From Lutraria lutraria (Eukaryota; Mollusca; Bivalvia; Venerida; Mactridae), in contig OZ026848.1 of the NCBI GenBank assembly GCA_964023205.1, positions 29,561,912 to 29,625,911 of the forward strand: DNA of 64,000 nucleotides, read 5' to 3'. Below the pieces are notes generated by a model that did not search any database, was not told where the DNA came from, and worked only from the letters and a program-made list of their open reading frames with translations. A program made the translations under genes and the position numbers. Numbering within the stretch: the first letter of the stretch is position 1; every line of letters starts with the position of its first letter. Positions 23,601 through 35,344 of the stretch are shown here, in pieces.

Positions 23601-25000
23601 CAGTATACTCATAGATAGATGTTTAACTTCATTATGAACACACACATTAAAGAACTATACATGTACATGTATGTAAAACATGTGATAATTCTTCACAAAA
23701 TTAAATGTCCTTTCAACTTTTCTGACAACAGTATCATAAATACCTCAATGAATTAAATTCCATTTAGAACAAACATTATTATCTTGCCTTAATAAATACA
23801 GTGAAATTTACACCTTGAATATCACATCCACAATCAATTTTAATTAAAACATCACAGCTCAGTAGATTAAGATAAAACCTCCAGAGTTACTCTTCACAAA
23901 TGAGATAAAAAACCTCTGTCACTCTCCACAAATGAGATAGAAAACTTTAAACTCAGATTTTTAAACTCAGATTTAAAATTGAAGTCCTAATTTTTTTAAG
24001 CATTTTTCAATCCAAACTTAGTTACACAAAATACATAAATATCTATAAACTAAATCCAGGTAAAAACAGTTTGGAATGAATTCCTGAAAAATCTCACCAA
24101 AATTGTGTTTGTTACATAATACCGTGCACTTCACAAATTTATTTCATATCCAAATCCTTTGCAAAACATTTCCATCTTGTGTTATTAAAAGTTCACCAAA
24201 TAAACTGTTTAGATCTTCCTTTATCTGCATACAGATATTTTTTGCATGCAGAGAAAAGTTTACAAAACTGTGGCTATCAACTGAACGAAATCAATATCAT
24301 AAAAAAAATATTGCCCAACGATAAATCACTAAAACTCAGTAAATCCATTAGAATGATCTGAGACAATATAAAAGCAAGCGAAACTATTTAAAATAAAGTC
24401 TGCATTTTAAAGAATTACACATCTCATTGAATAATATTAACTGCACTAAAGAAACGAGAACTTCTACACTGCTATCAAATTCATAAACTCCATATTGAAT
24501 CATTTCCGTTTTGTGTTTGTGTTTATTAATTCACCATAAACATTCCATTATTTGAATCTAACCTATTTCAGCTTAAATTTTTCACTTATTCACAGCATAT
24601 GCTGACAGACATAATACCAGCATGCAATGCAAACAGCAGTTTCCTGTCGAGTGTACACCATATAATTTTATACAATATATATTTGGTTATTCATTGAATT
24701 TGACCACCTGTCCAGTATGGCATAAACCGGTCGTATATCTATCACAATCTAAATAATAAAATTGTCATAAACATAATTATTGTCACTAACTATCTAAACT
24801 ATATCATAGCTAAATATTGATTCTTCTTCAGCTATCCAAAACTTTGACAACATTGATCAATAAAATACAGTTTAATGATAAACGATTATAAAATGTCAAC
24901 AATCAATACAATTACATGCTACGTGCAGAGAAACATTTATTTTTTTATCCTCAGCTAGTTGTAAACGGTAATTGTCAGACATGAAATGTCGTGACGCATT
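23600..25000. other. AT-rich non-coding DNA
   Basis: A two-copy direct repeat ('ctcttcacaaatgagataaa' / 'ctctccacaaatgagataga') lies at 23885-23945. No exon supported. Confidence 0.45.
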
Positions 25001-25002
25001 TC

Positions 25003-25300
25003 ACCAATGACACCAATGATGATTTATTTCATAATTGACACCATGTACTGATGATTTATTTCATAATTGACACCATGTACTGATGATTTATTTCATAATT
25101 GACACCATGTACTGATGATTTATTTCGACACCATGTACTGATGATTTATTTCATCTGTCATAAATGACACCATGTACTGATGATTTTTTCAACTGTCATA
25201 AATGACACCACTGATGATTTATTTAATAAATTACACCATGTACTGGTGATTTAAATGACACAGCTGATGATGTATGTTAATAATCATAAATGACAAAAAT
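25003..25300. repeat. ~32-bp tandem array, about eight copies
   Basis: The unit is 'gatttatttcataattgaca' plus 'ccatgtactgat'. The first three copies are identical and later ones lose or gain bases. Confidence 0.85.
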
Positions 25301-25581
25301 AGTGATTAAATTTTATCAATAATCTTTGATATCAGCCACCACACTTAAACATATGAATTATAACCTTAAATTGACAGTCTGTCATTAAAATATTTCTTCT
25401 ATTTGCTTATCAAACTTCATACAAAGATCAACATTGCAAGTCCAACAATTAAAGTGAATTCAATTTATGGTTTGCCTAAACAAACACTGATCACAACAGA
25501 AAAATAAATGTTTTAGATATGAATTATAATTAATTTACAAGGTCATCTAAATGTCACTTGAAACTTATTGAGAGTTAGTTG

Positions 25582-26140
25582 ACATGACACTTGTCGAAGA
25601 CCTTAAACCATCACATTAAACACATGACACTAGTCTAAGACTTTAAACCATCACATTAAACACATGACACTAGTCTTAGACTTTAAACCATCACATTAAA
25701 CACATGACACTTGTCGAAGACTTTAAGCCATCACATTAAACACATGACACTTGTCGAAGACTTTAAGCCATCACATTAAACACATGACACTAGTCTTAGA
25801 CTTTAAACCATCACATTAAACACATGACACTAGTCTTAGACTTTAAACCATCACATTAAACACATGACACTTGTCGAAGACTTTAAGCCATCACATTAAA
25901 CACATGACACTAGTCTTAGACTTTAAACCATCACATTAAACACATGACACTAGTCTAAGACTTTAAACCATCACATTAAACACATGACACTAGTCTAAGA
26001 CTTTAAACCATCACATTAAACACATGACACTAGTCTAAGACTTTAAACCATCACATTAAACACATGACACTTTTCTGAAACTATATAACCATCACATGAA
26101 ATACATGACACTTTTCTAAGACCTTAAACCATGACACCAG
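25582..26140. repeat. 40-bp tandem array, about 14 copies in three variants
   Basis: Unit 'catgacactagtctaagact' plus 'ttaaaccatcacattaaaca'. Variants differ at one block: ttgtcgaaga, tagtcttaga or tagtctaaga. The ttgtcgaaga type also carries aagcc in most copies, showing linked changes. The last two units are degraded. Confidence 0.95.
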
Positions 26141-26159
26141 TATGAGACTATAAACCATC

Positions 26160-26588
26160 ACATTTAACACATGACTCCCCCTCCCCCCTCCGAGAGTATA
26201 CTATCACAAACCAACATATTAAGCACATGACACTTGTCCAAGATTATATTAATTAATATAAACCATTAGAATTAAGACATGACTCATGCATAAGACTGAC
26301 ATTAGCAGTATAGAACTGATTCTCATGTTGGATATTATCTGCATTCTCATTGTGTTAATTGATAAGTTAAATTAAGTTCTAAAGAATCCTGAAGACATGT
26401 TTGGACCTTAAAAGCAGGACAAATGTCAATGTGTTTCTGTTAAACAATTTTACAGACAGAATTTCTTCTTGATCATACCAGAATATTCCTACTTGATACA
26501 TACAATTTGTTTTAAATAATTTTCACTCAGAACTTGACATAGCAAAACATTTCCTATTAAATGCCCCACTCGATCCTTCAAAAGGAAT
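26160..26588. other. non-coding DNA
   Basis: Nothing recognised apart from a short C-rich stretch at 26174-26190. Confidence 0.4.
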
Positions 26589-26590
26589 TA

Positions 26591-27492
26591 CAGTAAAACC
26601 TCGATTATCCGAACACCGATTATCCGAATACCCGGTATTATCCGACTAAAATCTACGGTCCCGATTACGTTGCTATATATTTCAACTACAACGAACCCCG
26701 GTTATACGAATCGGATTTTACGAATACCTGGTGTAATCCGAATACATTATTCTGTCCCTAAAGTTACGAATGCGCGTATTTTCACACCTATTATTCGAAT
26801 TCGTCAATTGATAACAATGGCCAATTGAGAATCAAATGTCATGTGACAAACAATGTGTAACATCAATTCATACATGAAGCGTGTCAACAGTTTAATTATC
26901 ATTAAGTTGACCATATTGTTTGTTACGATTTTATACTAATCGCGACGAATATTTAAATTCACAATGATCTCGGGTATAATAAGTTAATACGCGTACGTAC
27001 CTGGTGATCTGTATTCCAGCGTCATTCAAAATTTAAAAACTAATTCGAACACAATCTATACAAAACTAACTAGAATATGATGATTTAGTGAAAAAATGTT
27101 CCAAACAGAAAAACATTACAAATGTGACGTCATAGCGATGCCTAGTCGATCGTTAGTAAATAACGTGTGAATGACATAATTTTGGGTCGGATTGTGTTCT
27201 GCATAATCCATAAATACGCGAGTATTCATTTAACAAGAATAATTGTTTCATTTGTTAACCCATATACATTCATAAAACAAAGATAAATAATAAGTGTTTG
27301 TTATATATTTGATTTTATTCTTATTATAACGTCGTGTTTGCATACGAGATTTAACTCCCTTGTAAAATACGGACAGTACGGAATTTATCGTTTCCAAACA
27401 GTACATCATACTGAAATGGATTATTCGAAACCATGGATTATCCGAATGATTTTTCAGGGCCCAATGACATTCGAATAATCGAGGTTTTACTG
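26591..27492. mobile_element. pogo/Tigger-like non-autonomous DNA transposon (copy 1)
   Basis: 902-bp element bounded by CAGTAAAACCTCGATTAT and AATAATCGAGGTTTTACTG, flanked by TA on both sides (26589-26590 and 27493-27494), as expected for the Tc1/mariner/pogo superfamily. The first 240 bases carry a cluster of TTATCCGAA-type motifs, some mutated (TTATACGAA, TTATTCGAA). No transposase frame is present. Relatively many CpGs and a TGACGTCA at about 27125 mark it off from its surroundings. Confidence 0.85.
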
Positions 27493-27514
27493 TAATAAAA
27501 TCACAATTTTTTCT

Positions 27515-27830
27515 TTAAATATTTTTTGCAAACTTCATGAATAGTTCATGAATAGTTCATGAAGCATGAATAACTATTTAACTGAGAAGATGCCAAAATT
27601 AATAACACCTTGATCATGACCCTATAGGGGAAAGGTGGTGGGGCCCAAAGAAAGGGATCAAATAACATGTTGAGAGGAAAAAGGTTGAACATTATAACAT
27701 GACGAAGCATACATATTCTCTTATCATATAAATACCAGTAGGTTAGTATAGTTATTCATATCTTCATGAAGTATGCAAGAAAAGTTCAAGAAAAAGTCAT
27801 GATTTCGTGCATTCCTTTTGAAGGAGTAAT
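27515..27830. repeat. foldback element of the TTCATGAA family
   Basis: Left arm 'gcaaacttcatgaatagttc' and 'atgaagcatgaataact'; right arm, inverted, 'gttattcatatcttcatgaa' and 'gtatgcaagaaaagttcaag'. The arms are about 170 bases apart. This pairing explains the single-arm fragments found elsewhere in both orientations. Confidence 0.5.
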
Positions 27831-28610
27831 GATGGCTATGGAAAATGAACTATCCTATAAATCTTTTACACCCAAAATGACCTCAAGAAAAATAAAATTC
27901 ATCTGAAGGGCAAAGTTTTTAAGAATTTCAGAGAATAAAAATTTAAACAAGGGAATGTGGCCAAACTTATATAGGCCCTAAACCAGTCTTAAAGAAAATC
28001 CCCCTGAGATAAAAAAAATAGCGAGTTTCATGTCATGCACAAGAACTGAACAGAACCTGTCAGACCTGAGTACAGTGTTACTCAGTGTAGTAAATGACAA
28101 ATAGTTTCTTCCATCAACCTATTGGTTTCCATAACAGCATTTGGCTTAGCAATCCAAGGCGTTAATAGACACTCTTTTTCCGTTACATCAAAATTGTCCA
28201 CTCGTGATGAAAGTCCAGGGGGGGGGATTTTCCTCGAAAGTTGCAGTAAATACAGAACAGATATAGATCAATACTTATAAATGAGAAATGTAACTATATC
28301 TACATAATCAGTTCCGCTATGGAGAGAGGGTTGGCGGAGTTTGTATTTCAGACAAAAATTAGCCAATCATTTGATGGCTTATTTAAGAACTACAGAAAGC
28401 ACAGAGGTAATATAAAACATGTTAGAAAACAATATGAATGTATTGTGATGACTTGGAATTTTGAAGAGGTCAGAAATGCATTGAAACGATAAGGGTAAAA
28501 ATCTGAACGTCTTGCCATTATTTCAGATATCTTTTCTTCAAAAGCATATTTTGGAGGACCCTTAAACAACAGCCTTTAAGTTCATCTCTTTGTATAAACA
28601 GACATACAAG
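27830..28610. other. non-coding DNA
   Basis: No gene or repeat recognised apart from a 9-base poly(G) at 28218-28226. Confidence 0.4.
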
Positions 28611-28611
28611 T

Positions 28612-28765
28612 GCATTCAAACATGTGTTAGTGGCTACCTCTGAAATAAGTCCACCCTGTGAATAAAGGCCTTTCTTATAAAACAAACATTGATTATTTAA
28701 ATTAAACAACCTCCAAATAAAGGTAATCTGTCAATAAAGACCACCACTTGTCTTTCCCCAGGTTG
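28612..28765 (+). repeat. CAGTCAAACCTGTG-family MITE, diverged (copy 7)
   Basis: 'gtgttagtggctacctctga', 'ccctgtgaataaaggccttt', 'cctccaaataaaggt' and 'tgtcaataaagaccacc' are in family order. Both ends are mutated. Confidence 0.6.
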
Positions 28766-28769
28766 TATG

Positions 28770-29540
28770 TTAGGGCAGGGTTATATACTAGCAACCACAA
28801 ATTATCTCATCACGATCATCTTTTGAACCTTTTATACCAGATCATATACATTTACATTGTACATGCAAGCACATGCAATAAAACATTGCATTTAAAATCA
28901 ACAGAAATTTGTAATGTTTATTGCCTTAAGCAGCTTCAGTTGGCAACAAAATATCACGAGATGAAAACCTTCAGAAGCCTTCTACAATGTGACTTCAAAA
29001 GCCTATAATAATGAGGCTTAACACCATGAAAACATCTCTAAATGCAAGAAGCACTAGAAAAGAAGAAATAAAACAAGAACATTATTCTCAGCAACCAGGC
29101 TATGCAGATCATTAATTTCACAGATCAAAGAACTAGACCAATCAGACCCATTGCATGGTTTTGTCATGAATTTCTATGGGATTTAGTTGTTTATGACCAG
29201 TGGCCATCATTAGTCAAATTAAAGCTAGTCAGAGACTTCTGTTTATGAGGTATGATTATGCCACACAGGGGAAATGCTGACCATTCATATTTCATCAATT
29301 TACCCCCATTTTAGCATATATGGTAATGCAGTGCACAGTAACCGTCTGTCACTGACCACTTGGTCTAATTTGAATATATCAGCCTACAAAATCACCTTAA
29401 TTATCTCCCCTGAGGTACATAGACATATTGAATACTTGTTTGTTCTAAACACGCAGATACAACAGTAGATCATTGATTACATGTATAATAGATTCTGCTT
29501 GTAACAGTAGCCACTACACCCATAAGTTCGTGCCTGTTAA
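28770..29540. other. non-coding DNA
   Basis: No supported exon or repeat. Short open frames at 28748-29008 and 29274-29468 lack splice or motif support. Confidence 0.4.
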
Positions 29541-29544
29541 TATT

Positions 29545-29563
29545 GGAAGTCTGCGCATGCGTA
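29545..29563. promoter_or_regulatory. ETS-like and NRF-1-like site pair
   Basis: GGAAGT (29545-29550) lies directly beside TGCGCATGCGT (29552-29562), which matches the palindromic NRF-1 core. CpG-containing motifs are rare in this AT-rich, CpG-poor window. With the CRE/ETS pair 190 bases to the right it suggests a promoter region. The identification is by motif resemblance only. Confidence 0.4.
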
Positions 29564-29674
29564 TATTATGTTACCATGGTTGAACAAGAACTCCATAAAA
29601 TATCAACTTACAAGTTAATTTTCTGTACATGTAATTAAATGTAACAAAACAGCGGATAAGCATGCATTGCTCAC

Positions 29675-29770
29675 CTCAAAATAAACATGACCTTGACTAT
29701 CTTGAGCATCAAGAAGCTTTCTCACAACGTCGTGCTCATAAACTGATGACGTCACGCGGAAGTCGCGCTG
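29675..29770 (-). CDS. candidate internal exon (alternative: promoter and first exon)
   Basis: On the minus strand a 96-base open segment starts after aaaatag and ends at a good donor, TTTGAG|GTGAGC. Read in phase 0 it gives 32 residues including SSVYEHDVVRKLLDAQDSQG and ending HVYFE, which looks protein-like. Phase 0 on both sides would fit between the exon at 46467-46671 (leaves in phase 0) and the one at 12609-13250 (can be entered in phase 0). Against this, the acceptor has no clear pyrimidine tract. The same bases contain CRE- and ETS-like sites, so the stretch may instead be a promoter with a first exon. In that reading a second frame offers ATG at 29709 (MLKIVKVMFIL) running to the same donor. 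Both readings are possible. Confidence 0.4.
29747..29763. promoter_or_regulatory. CRE-like and ETS-like site pair
   Basis: The palindrome TGACGTCA (29747-29754) is followed two bases later by CGGAAGT (29757-29763). Adjacent CRE and ETS sites are common in housekeeping promoters. To the right, ttaatt|GTAAGTATT at about 29796-29804 could be the donor of a plus-strand non-coding first exon. To the left, a minus-strand donor lies at 29674. The arrangement would suit a bidirectional promoter, but the bases also lie in an open minus-strand frame. Confidence 0.4.
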
Positions 29771-30177
29771 CTATTTTCTAATTATATTTTATCATTAATT
29801 GTAAGTATTGGGTATGCTCTTTAAGAATAAACACTTAGACACTTGATAAGATTAGTATTGAAATAGAGCAAGGAAGATAAAGTTAGTGAGTGTCAAATAA
29901 ATAGGAAATATGAACTTCTTAACAGTTGAATTTCTTTTTAAAAAGTTTTACGCATTTTTCACTTCTTTCGCACAGCAATATTTCTTCATCTACAATTAGC
30001 ATTAAATTGGACATAGCCTCGCGCACGAACTTGGGGTAAGGCACCAAGTTGTAAGAATAGAGGATATATCATAAATGGGGGTCAAGGGGTTAGTTGGCTC
30101 TGGGCTTTAGTAGCAATACAATCTGTGAGCATTATACCATTCTGACGAGATTTTTAAAAATTGTGCATTTCTAAATA

Positions 30178-30400
30178 TGGTGGTTGTAGTCCCTGGCTTT
30201 TAATCCCAGAGTTTGAATACATGATCTAGGTCAAGGCAAATTTCACATAAAAGTAAGCTGTCCGGTCATCTCAGGAAGGATGATGGTTCTTCCCAGGTGC
30301 AAGTCAGTGTTTCTTACTCCACTGTTAAAGATGGGAATGTTGCAGTATGACCCTGGCTGTTGGGTGCAACATTTGACCCATCCCCAAACAAGCAATATAA
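30178..30400 (+). repeat. SINE family A copy
   Basis: 'ggtggttgtagtccctggct' and B-box-like 'cagagtttgaatac', then 'aaatttcacataaaagtaag', 'ctgtccgg', and tail 'gaccctggctgttgggtgca'. Confidence 0.6.
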
Positions 30401-31005
30401 TGTATACCGACTAAATTGGTAAAAACACTTCCTTCTACCTCAATCAGCTGTTTAATCACAATGTCAGCTTCATCAACTTTGAATACCAGACAAAATTAAT
30501 ATTCATTGATTTAGAGCTTAGTTAGGTATTTCAACAAAATTGACATACAGAAACAATTGAGAAGTCTTCATAAGCTAATTTCAGAAAAAAATAATTAAAA
30601 AGTTTAATGAAATACACGCTTGACAGCCTTGAGTGTCTCTTGAACTTTAAAAGAACAAAGATTTGATCATTTTTGTACACATTTCCTTTCTAACATCACA
30701 AAACTTTGATACAAATAATAAGAACTTAAGATATTTCAAGCTCATTAAAATGTTAAAGCAGACAGAATGCAAATTTATTTGAAATCATTATTCAGTAATA
30801 CATTGGTACAGATGATTTAATTGGGCTTACTATAAATTCCCCTGTTTTAAGTTTGAATCTAGGTGTGACAATTTTGTTTATCTGTTTGCTATTTGATAGG
30901 TATGGTCATTTCAGAGCCGCCCTAGAGAGAAGGAAGACCCAGGCATTGATATACCCCTTGATATACTGTGTGTGACAATGAATGGACACAACATTTTTTT
31001 AGCTT
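30400..31005. other. non-coding DNA
   Basis: 30900-30960 ('tcagagccgccctagagaga') resembles 55065-55110 ('tcagaaccgccccagagaaa'), a small shared repeat. Nothing else recognised. Confidence 0.4.
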
Positions 31006-31009
31006 GTTT

Positions 31010-31130
31010 TGTTCAACAATTTTTCAGTTAAATCTGGTGCCCAGTTCACCAAATCAGTTTTCCTTGATTGTATTTCTAACCAGTACTAACTAACTTACCC
31101 TTTTCACTGTGTCAAAGGTTATTTTGTACA
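31010..31130 (-). repeat. SINE family B 3' fragment
   Basis: Minus strand: 'agtactggttagaaat', 'aggaaaactgatttggtgaa', 'ctgggcacc', 'gaaaaattgttgaac', matching the 3' half of family B. Confidence 0.55.
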
Positions 31131-31391
31131 GCCAATCATTTATATAGAGTAGTTGGCAGTTACTTGCAGAAAGCAGAGAACAAGGTTTGTGCTGGCACAG
31201 AACCTCAAAGAATATGGTATGGGTAAGTCCTATACTAGTATATGCGCTGAAAAAATGTTCAAAGAAGGCGTAAGTTCAAAAAGAAAACAAGAAATGATAT
31301 CTGTCTTTCATTTATCAGTTATGGAGATCCACAAGAATACTGAGTACTGCATGGCATAATATAAGCAAAATATTATTTAAAGATTTTTACC

Positions 31392-31475
31392 ATATCAAGG
31401 GCTCAGCGCAACACTGTCATACCTTGTTCTTATTTCCATATGAGTTACAACACTGTTGCGTTGAACCCTCGATAT
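31392..31475 (+). repeat. 84-bp hairpin element (copy 4)
   Basis: 'atatcaagggctcagcgcaa' to 'ttgcgttgaaccctcgatat'. One arm has lost a CpG (CGAGGG to CAAGGG), which weakens one pair. Confidence 0.9.
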
Positions 31476-31479
31476 ATAA

Positions 31480-32095
31480 TTTGTCAATTCACACCCATGA
31501 AGTTTTTTGTCATTTCGATAAACAACAAATTTTCAAATGCAATAAGTATAATTCGTAGAATTTTAAAAGCAATTATGATGTGCTTTGTACAAAAATTGGA
31601 GGAGGGTGTTAATCAAGGTTGGAGTATTTTATGGGGAGAATTCAGCAAATTCATATCAACACTTCACAGTTCTACTGATAACTGTTATAACAATATGCCA
31701 GTGCTAATTATAACGATAATAGATGAAAATAACAAGATAGTAATTATTTCCATTTTTTCATCCACATACTGAGTCAGTCACCAGGAGATGAAACATATAA
31801 TTTACAAGAAATCAGCTTAGTTACAACAGGTGATAATTTAACTACAGGTATCTCTACAGTGAACACATGGAAATTTTATCCAGCAATCTGAAAATTGAAG
31901 ACCAAAGGGAAGATAGATGCTGTTGCAAGTATGTTTATCATTAATGTGCATAATAACCACTCATCTGAACATTGTACATCATTGAGGTAAACAAGGTGAA
32001 AAATATGAGAAAAGAAGTACCAAACATTGCCTTATCAATACCATCAGTGGGTCATGTTTACAGGAATTTGATGCAAATATTGACATTGAGCTTTT
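31480..32095. other. AT-rich non-coding DNA
   Basis: A 110-codon open frame (31440-31772) begins inside the hairpin element and shows no motif or splice border. I treat it as chance. Confidence 0.4.
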
Positions 32096-32099
32096 AGGA

Positions 32100-32310
32100 T
32101 GATTAAAATGGTGATGATGATGATGGCTTAGATGCCAATGGTGATGATGACGGTTGAGATGGTTTGTGTTATGATGATGGCTAAGATGCCAATGGTGATG
32201 ATGATGATGGTGGTGATGATGGCAAGAATGATTGATATGATAATGATGACAGTGATGATATTGAGAAGGTGAGGGACAATGGCAAGGAAGATAATGATGG
32301 CATGGATGAA
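32100..32310. repeat. GAT/GGT-type microsatellite-like region
   Basis: Interrupted 'gatgatgatg' and 'gccaatggtgatgatga' repeats. The minus strand reads His-rich over 122 codons only because of the trinucleotide repeat. Confidence 0.75.
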
Positions 32311-32732
32311 GACAGTGGTTGCGATTGCCATGCATTGTTGCAGCCACTAGTTTTGATTATTTTGTAACATTATAAACAAGAAATAGGCAACATCTTTCTC
32401 TAATAATTCAAGGAAGGAAAGCGTGTAAACTTGCCAATCAGATATTCCTGAAAGAAGCAATACTAATATTAGTATAAAGAATATGTATAATTGAATATAC
32501 CTTTTGCAATAATAATCTCTTCTGCTCTCAGCTACTTTCCTCATTTGATTAAGTAACAAAGAAATCTGGTCCAGAAAAATAGATAAAATAATTAGCTTTC
32601 TATAAATAAATTTCATTACCGCAGATTATCTCGCATTTTCAACAGAATGGGTCATTTTCAAGAACAAATTTGTCACATAATCAAACTAAGGAGCTGATTA
32701 ACTATCTAATAGGATAGAGGTGTAAAATAATA

Positions 32733-34700
32733 TGAGATGGACTCAGAAACCTTAATTGAATAAGATACATTCAGAAGGCTTAATTGAATTCGATATATTC
32801 AGAAAACTTAATTGAATAAGATAGATTCAGAAGCCTTGATAGAATGAGATGGATTCAGAAGCCTTAATTGAATAAGATAGATTCAGAAGCCTTGATAGAA
32901 TGAGATGGACTCAAAAGCCTTAATTGAATAAGATAGATTCAGAAACCTTAACTGAATAAGATAGATTCAGAAGCCTTGGTAGAATGAGATGGACTCAGAA
33001 GCCTTAATTTAATAAGATAGATTCAGAAACCTTAACTGAATAAGATAGATTCAGAAGCCTTGATAGAATGAGATGGACTCAGAAGCCTTAATTGAATAAG
33101 ATAGATCCAGAAACCTTAACTGAATAAGATAGATTCAGAAGCCTTGATAGAATGAGATGGATTCAGAAACCTTAATTGAATAAGATAGATTCAGAAGCCT
33201 TGATAGAATGAGATGGACTCAGAAGCCTTAATTGAATAAGATAGATTCAGAAGCCTTGATAGAATGAGATGGACTCAGAAGCCTTAATTGAATAAGATAG
33301 ATTCAGAAGCCTTGATAGAATGAGATGGACTCAGAAGCCTTAATTGAATAAGATAGATTCAGAAACCTTAACTGAATAAGATAGATTCAGAAGCCTTGGT
33401 AGAATGAGATGGACTCAGAAGCCTTAATTTAATAAGATAGATTCAGAAACCTTAACTGAATAAGATAGATTCAGAAGCCTTGATAGAATGAGATGGACTC
33501 AGAAGCCTTAATTGAATAAGATAGATCCAGAAACCTTAACTGAATAAGATAGATTCAGAAGCCTTGATAGAATGAGATGGATTCAGAAACCTTAATTGAA
33601 TAAGATAGATTCAGAAGCCTTGATAGAATGAGATGGACTCAGAAGCCTTAATTGAATAAGATAGATTCAGAAGCCTTGATAGAATGAGATGGACTCAGAA
33701 GCCTTAATTGAATAAGATAGATTCAGAAGCCTTGATAGAATGAGATGGACTCAGAAGCCTTAATTGAATAAGATAGATTCAGAAACCTTAACTGAATAAG
33801 ATAGATTCAGAAGCCTTGATAGAATGAGATGGATTCAGAAACCTTAATTGAATAAGATAGATTCAGAAGCCTTGATAAAATGAGATGGACTCAGAAGCCT
33901 TAATTGAATAAGATAGATTCAGAAGCCTTGATAGAATGAGATGGACTCAGAAGCCTTAATTGAATAAGATAGATTCAGAAGCCTTGATAGAATGAGATAG
34001 ACTCAGAAACCTTAACTGAATAAGATAGATTCAGAAGCCTTGATAGAATGAGATAGATCCAGAAACCTTAACTGAATAAGATAGATTCAGAAGCCTTGAT
34101 AGAATGAGATAGATCCAGAAACCTTAACTGAATAAGATAGATTCAGAAGCCTTGATAGAATGAGATAGACTCAGAAACCTTAACTGAATAAGATAGATTC
34201 AGAAGCCTTGATAGAATGAGATAGATCCAGAAACCTTAATTGAATAAGATAGATTCAGAAGCCTTGATAGAATGAGATAGATCCAGAAACCTTAACTGAA
34301 TAAGATAGATTCAGAAGCCTTGATAGAATGAGATAGACTCAGAAACCTTAACTGAATAAGATAGATCCAGAAACCTTAACTGAATAAGATAGATCCAGAA
34401 ACCTTAACTGAATAAGATAGATTCAGAAGCCTTGATAGAATGAGATGGATTCAGAAACCTTAATTGAATAAGATAGATTCAGAAGCCTTGATAGAATGAG
34501 ATGGATTCAGAAACCTTAATTGAATAAGATAGATTCAGAAACCTTAATTGAATAAGATAGATTCAGAAGCCTTGATAGAATGAGATGGATTCAGAAACCT
34601 TAATTGATCTAAATAGATTCAGAAAACTTCACTGCATGAGATTTATTCAGAAACTTTAATTGAATGAGATGGATTCAGAAGGCAAAATTGAATAAAATGA
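32733..34700. repeat. 28-bp satellite, about 70 monomers, with higher-order structure
   Basis: Two monomer types alternate: 'gaataagatagattcagaag' with 'ccttgata' and 'gaatgagatggactcagaag' with 'ccttaatt', making a 56-bp dimer. Within the array, 32941-33360 and 33361-33780 are identical base for base as far as I can read them, a 420-bp block (15 monomers) in tandem. Edge copies (32740-32820, 34600-34700) are degraded. Confidence 0.95.
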
Positions 34701-35195
34701 ATTCAGAAAGCAAAATAAATTCTGACTTAACAGTGATATTAAAACAATAAACATTTATCAACCATGGCATTTTCAACTAAATGATTTCTGAAGAAAAAAT
34801 CAATACTGATTAACAGAAACATTTCATTCTCATTAGATTCAAGCAGAATTTAAAATGTCATTTTCTTTGCAACATTATTCATTATTTAACCTTTTTTTGC
34901 TAATTTGTGTCCAAATCATTCATCATAATATTGGTTGCTTAGCAACAAAAAATAAACCTGATAAGGACTAACTACCAGGTGTAAAAGTAAGGTTGAAGGT
35001 CACACACATAAACATTATATTATTCTATAAGATTACAATGAAATCATGAATAAGAATGTAACAGATTTCAATATGTTACAAAGGCTCGAGTGGTAAAAGA
35101 TAATTCCAAAGAAAAAAGCAACAAAATATTGATGTCAAACAAAAATTAGACAGCTGCCATCTTTTGAGATATTATTATGAATTAAAGGGTTCAGA
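34700..35195. other. AT-rich non-coding DNA
   Basis: No gene or repeat family recognised. Confidence 0.4.
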
Positions 35196-35199
35196 TTTC

Positions 35200-35344
35200 A
35201 CTTGTACTGCAACATGGAACGGGAACTAGTTTAACAATTGTATGGTTGATGTATATAAACGTAGTACATTGGTCCGCATAAAAATTCATGCACGCTGAGC
35301 GAGTGACGGCTATGGAAAGCTGAACTATCATTTAGTTTCCAATG
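35200..35344 (+). repeat. MITE with TGGAAACTGAA ends, 5' truncated (copy 5)
   Basis: 'ctgcaacatggaacgggaac', 'aaaaattcatgcacgctgag', 'cgagtgacggctatggaaag', closing 'catttagtttccaatg'. Confidence 0.65.

Noticed and set aside
6450..26140. CRISPR-like arrays
   Set aside because: Repeats are contiguous without unique spacers and the genome is eukaryotic.
31171..31225. Possible short plus-strand exon (cag|AAAGCAG to TATGG|GTAAGT)
   Set aside because: Borders look fair but two frames are open and it is only about 53 bases, directly next to a SINE fragment.
31979..32347. 122-codon His-rich minus-strand frame
   Set aside because: It is the translation of an interrupted GAT-type trinucleotide repeat, with no splice or domain support.
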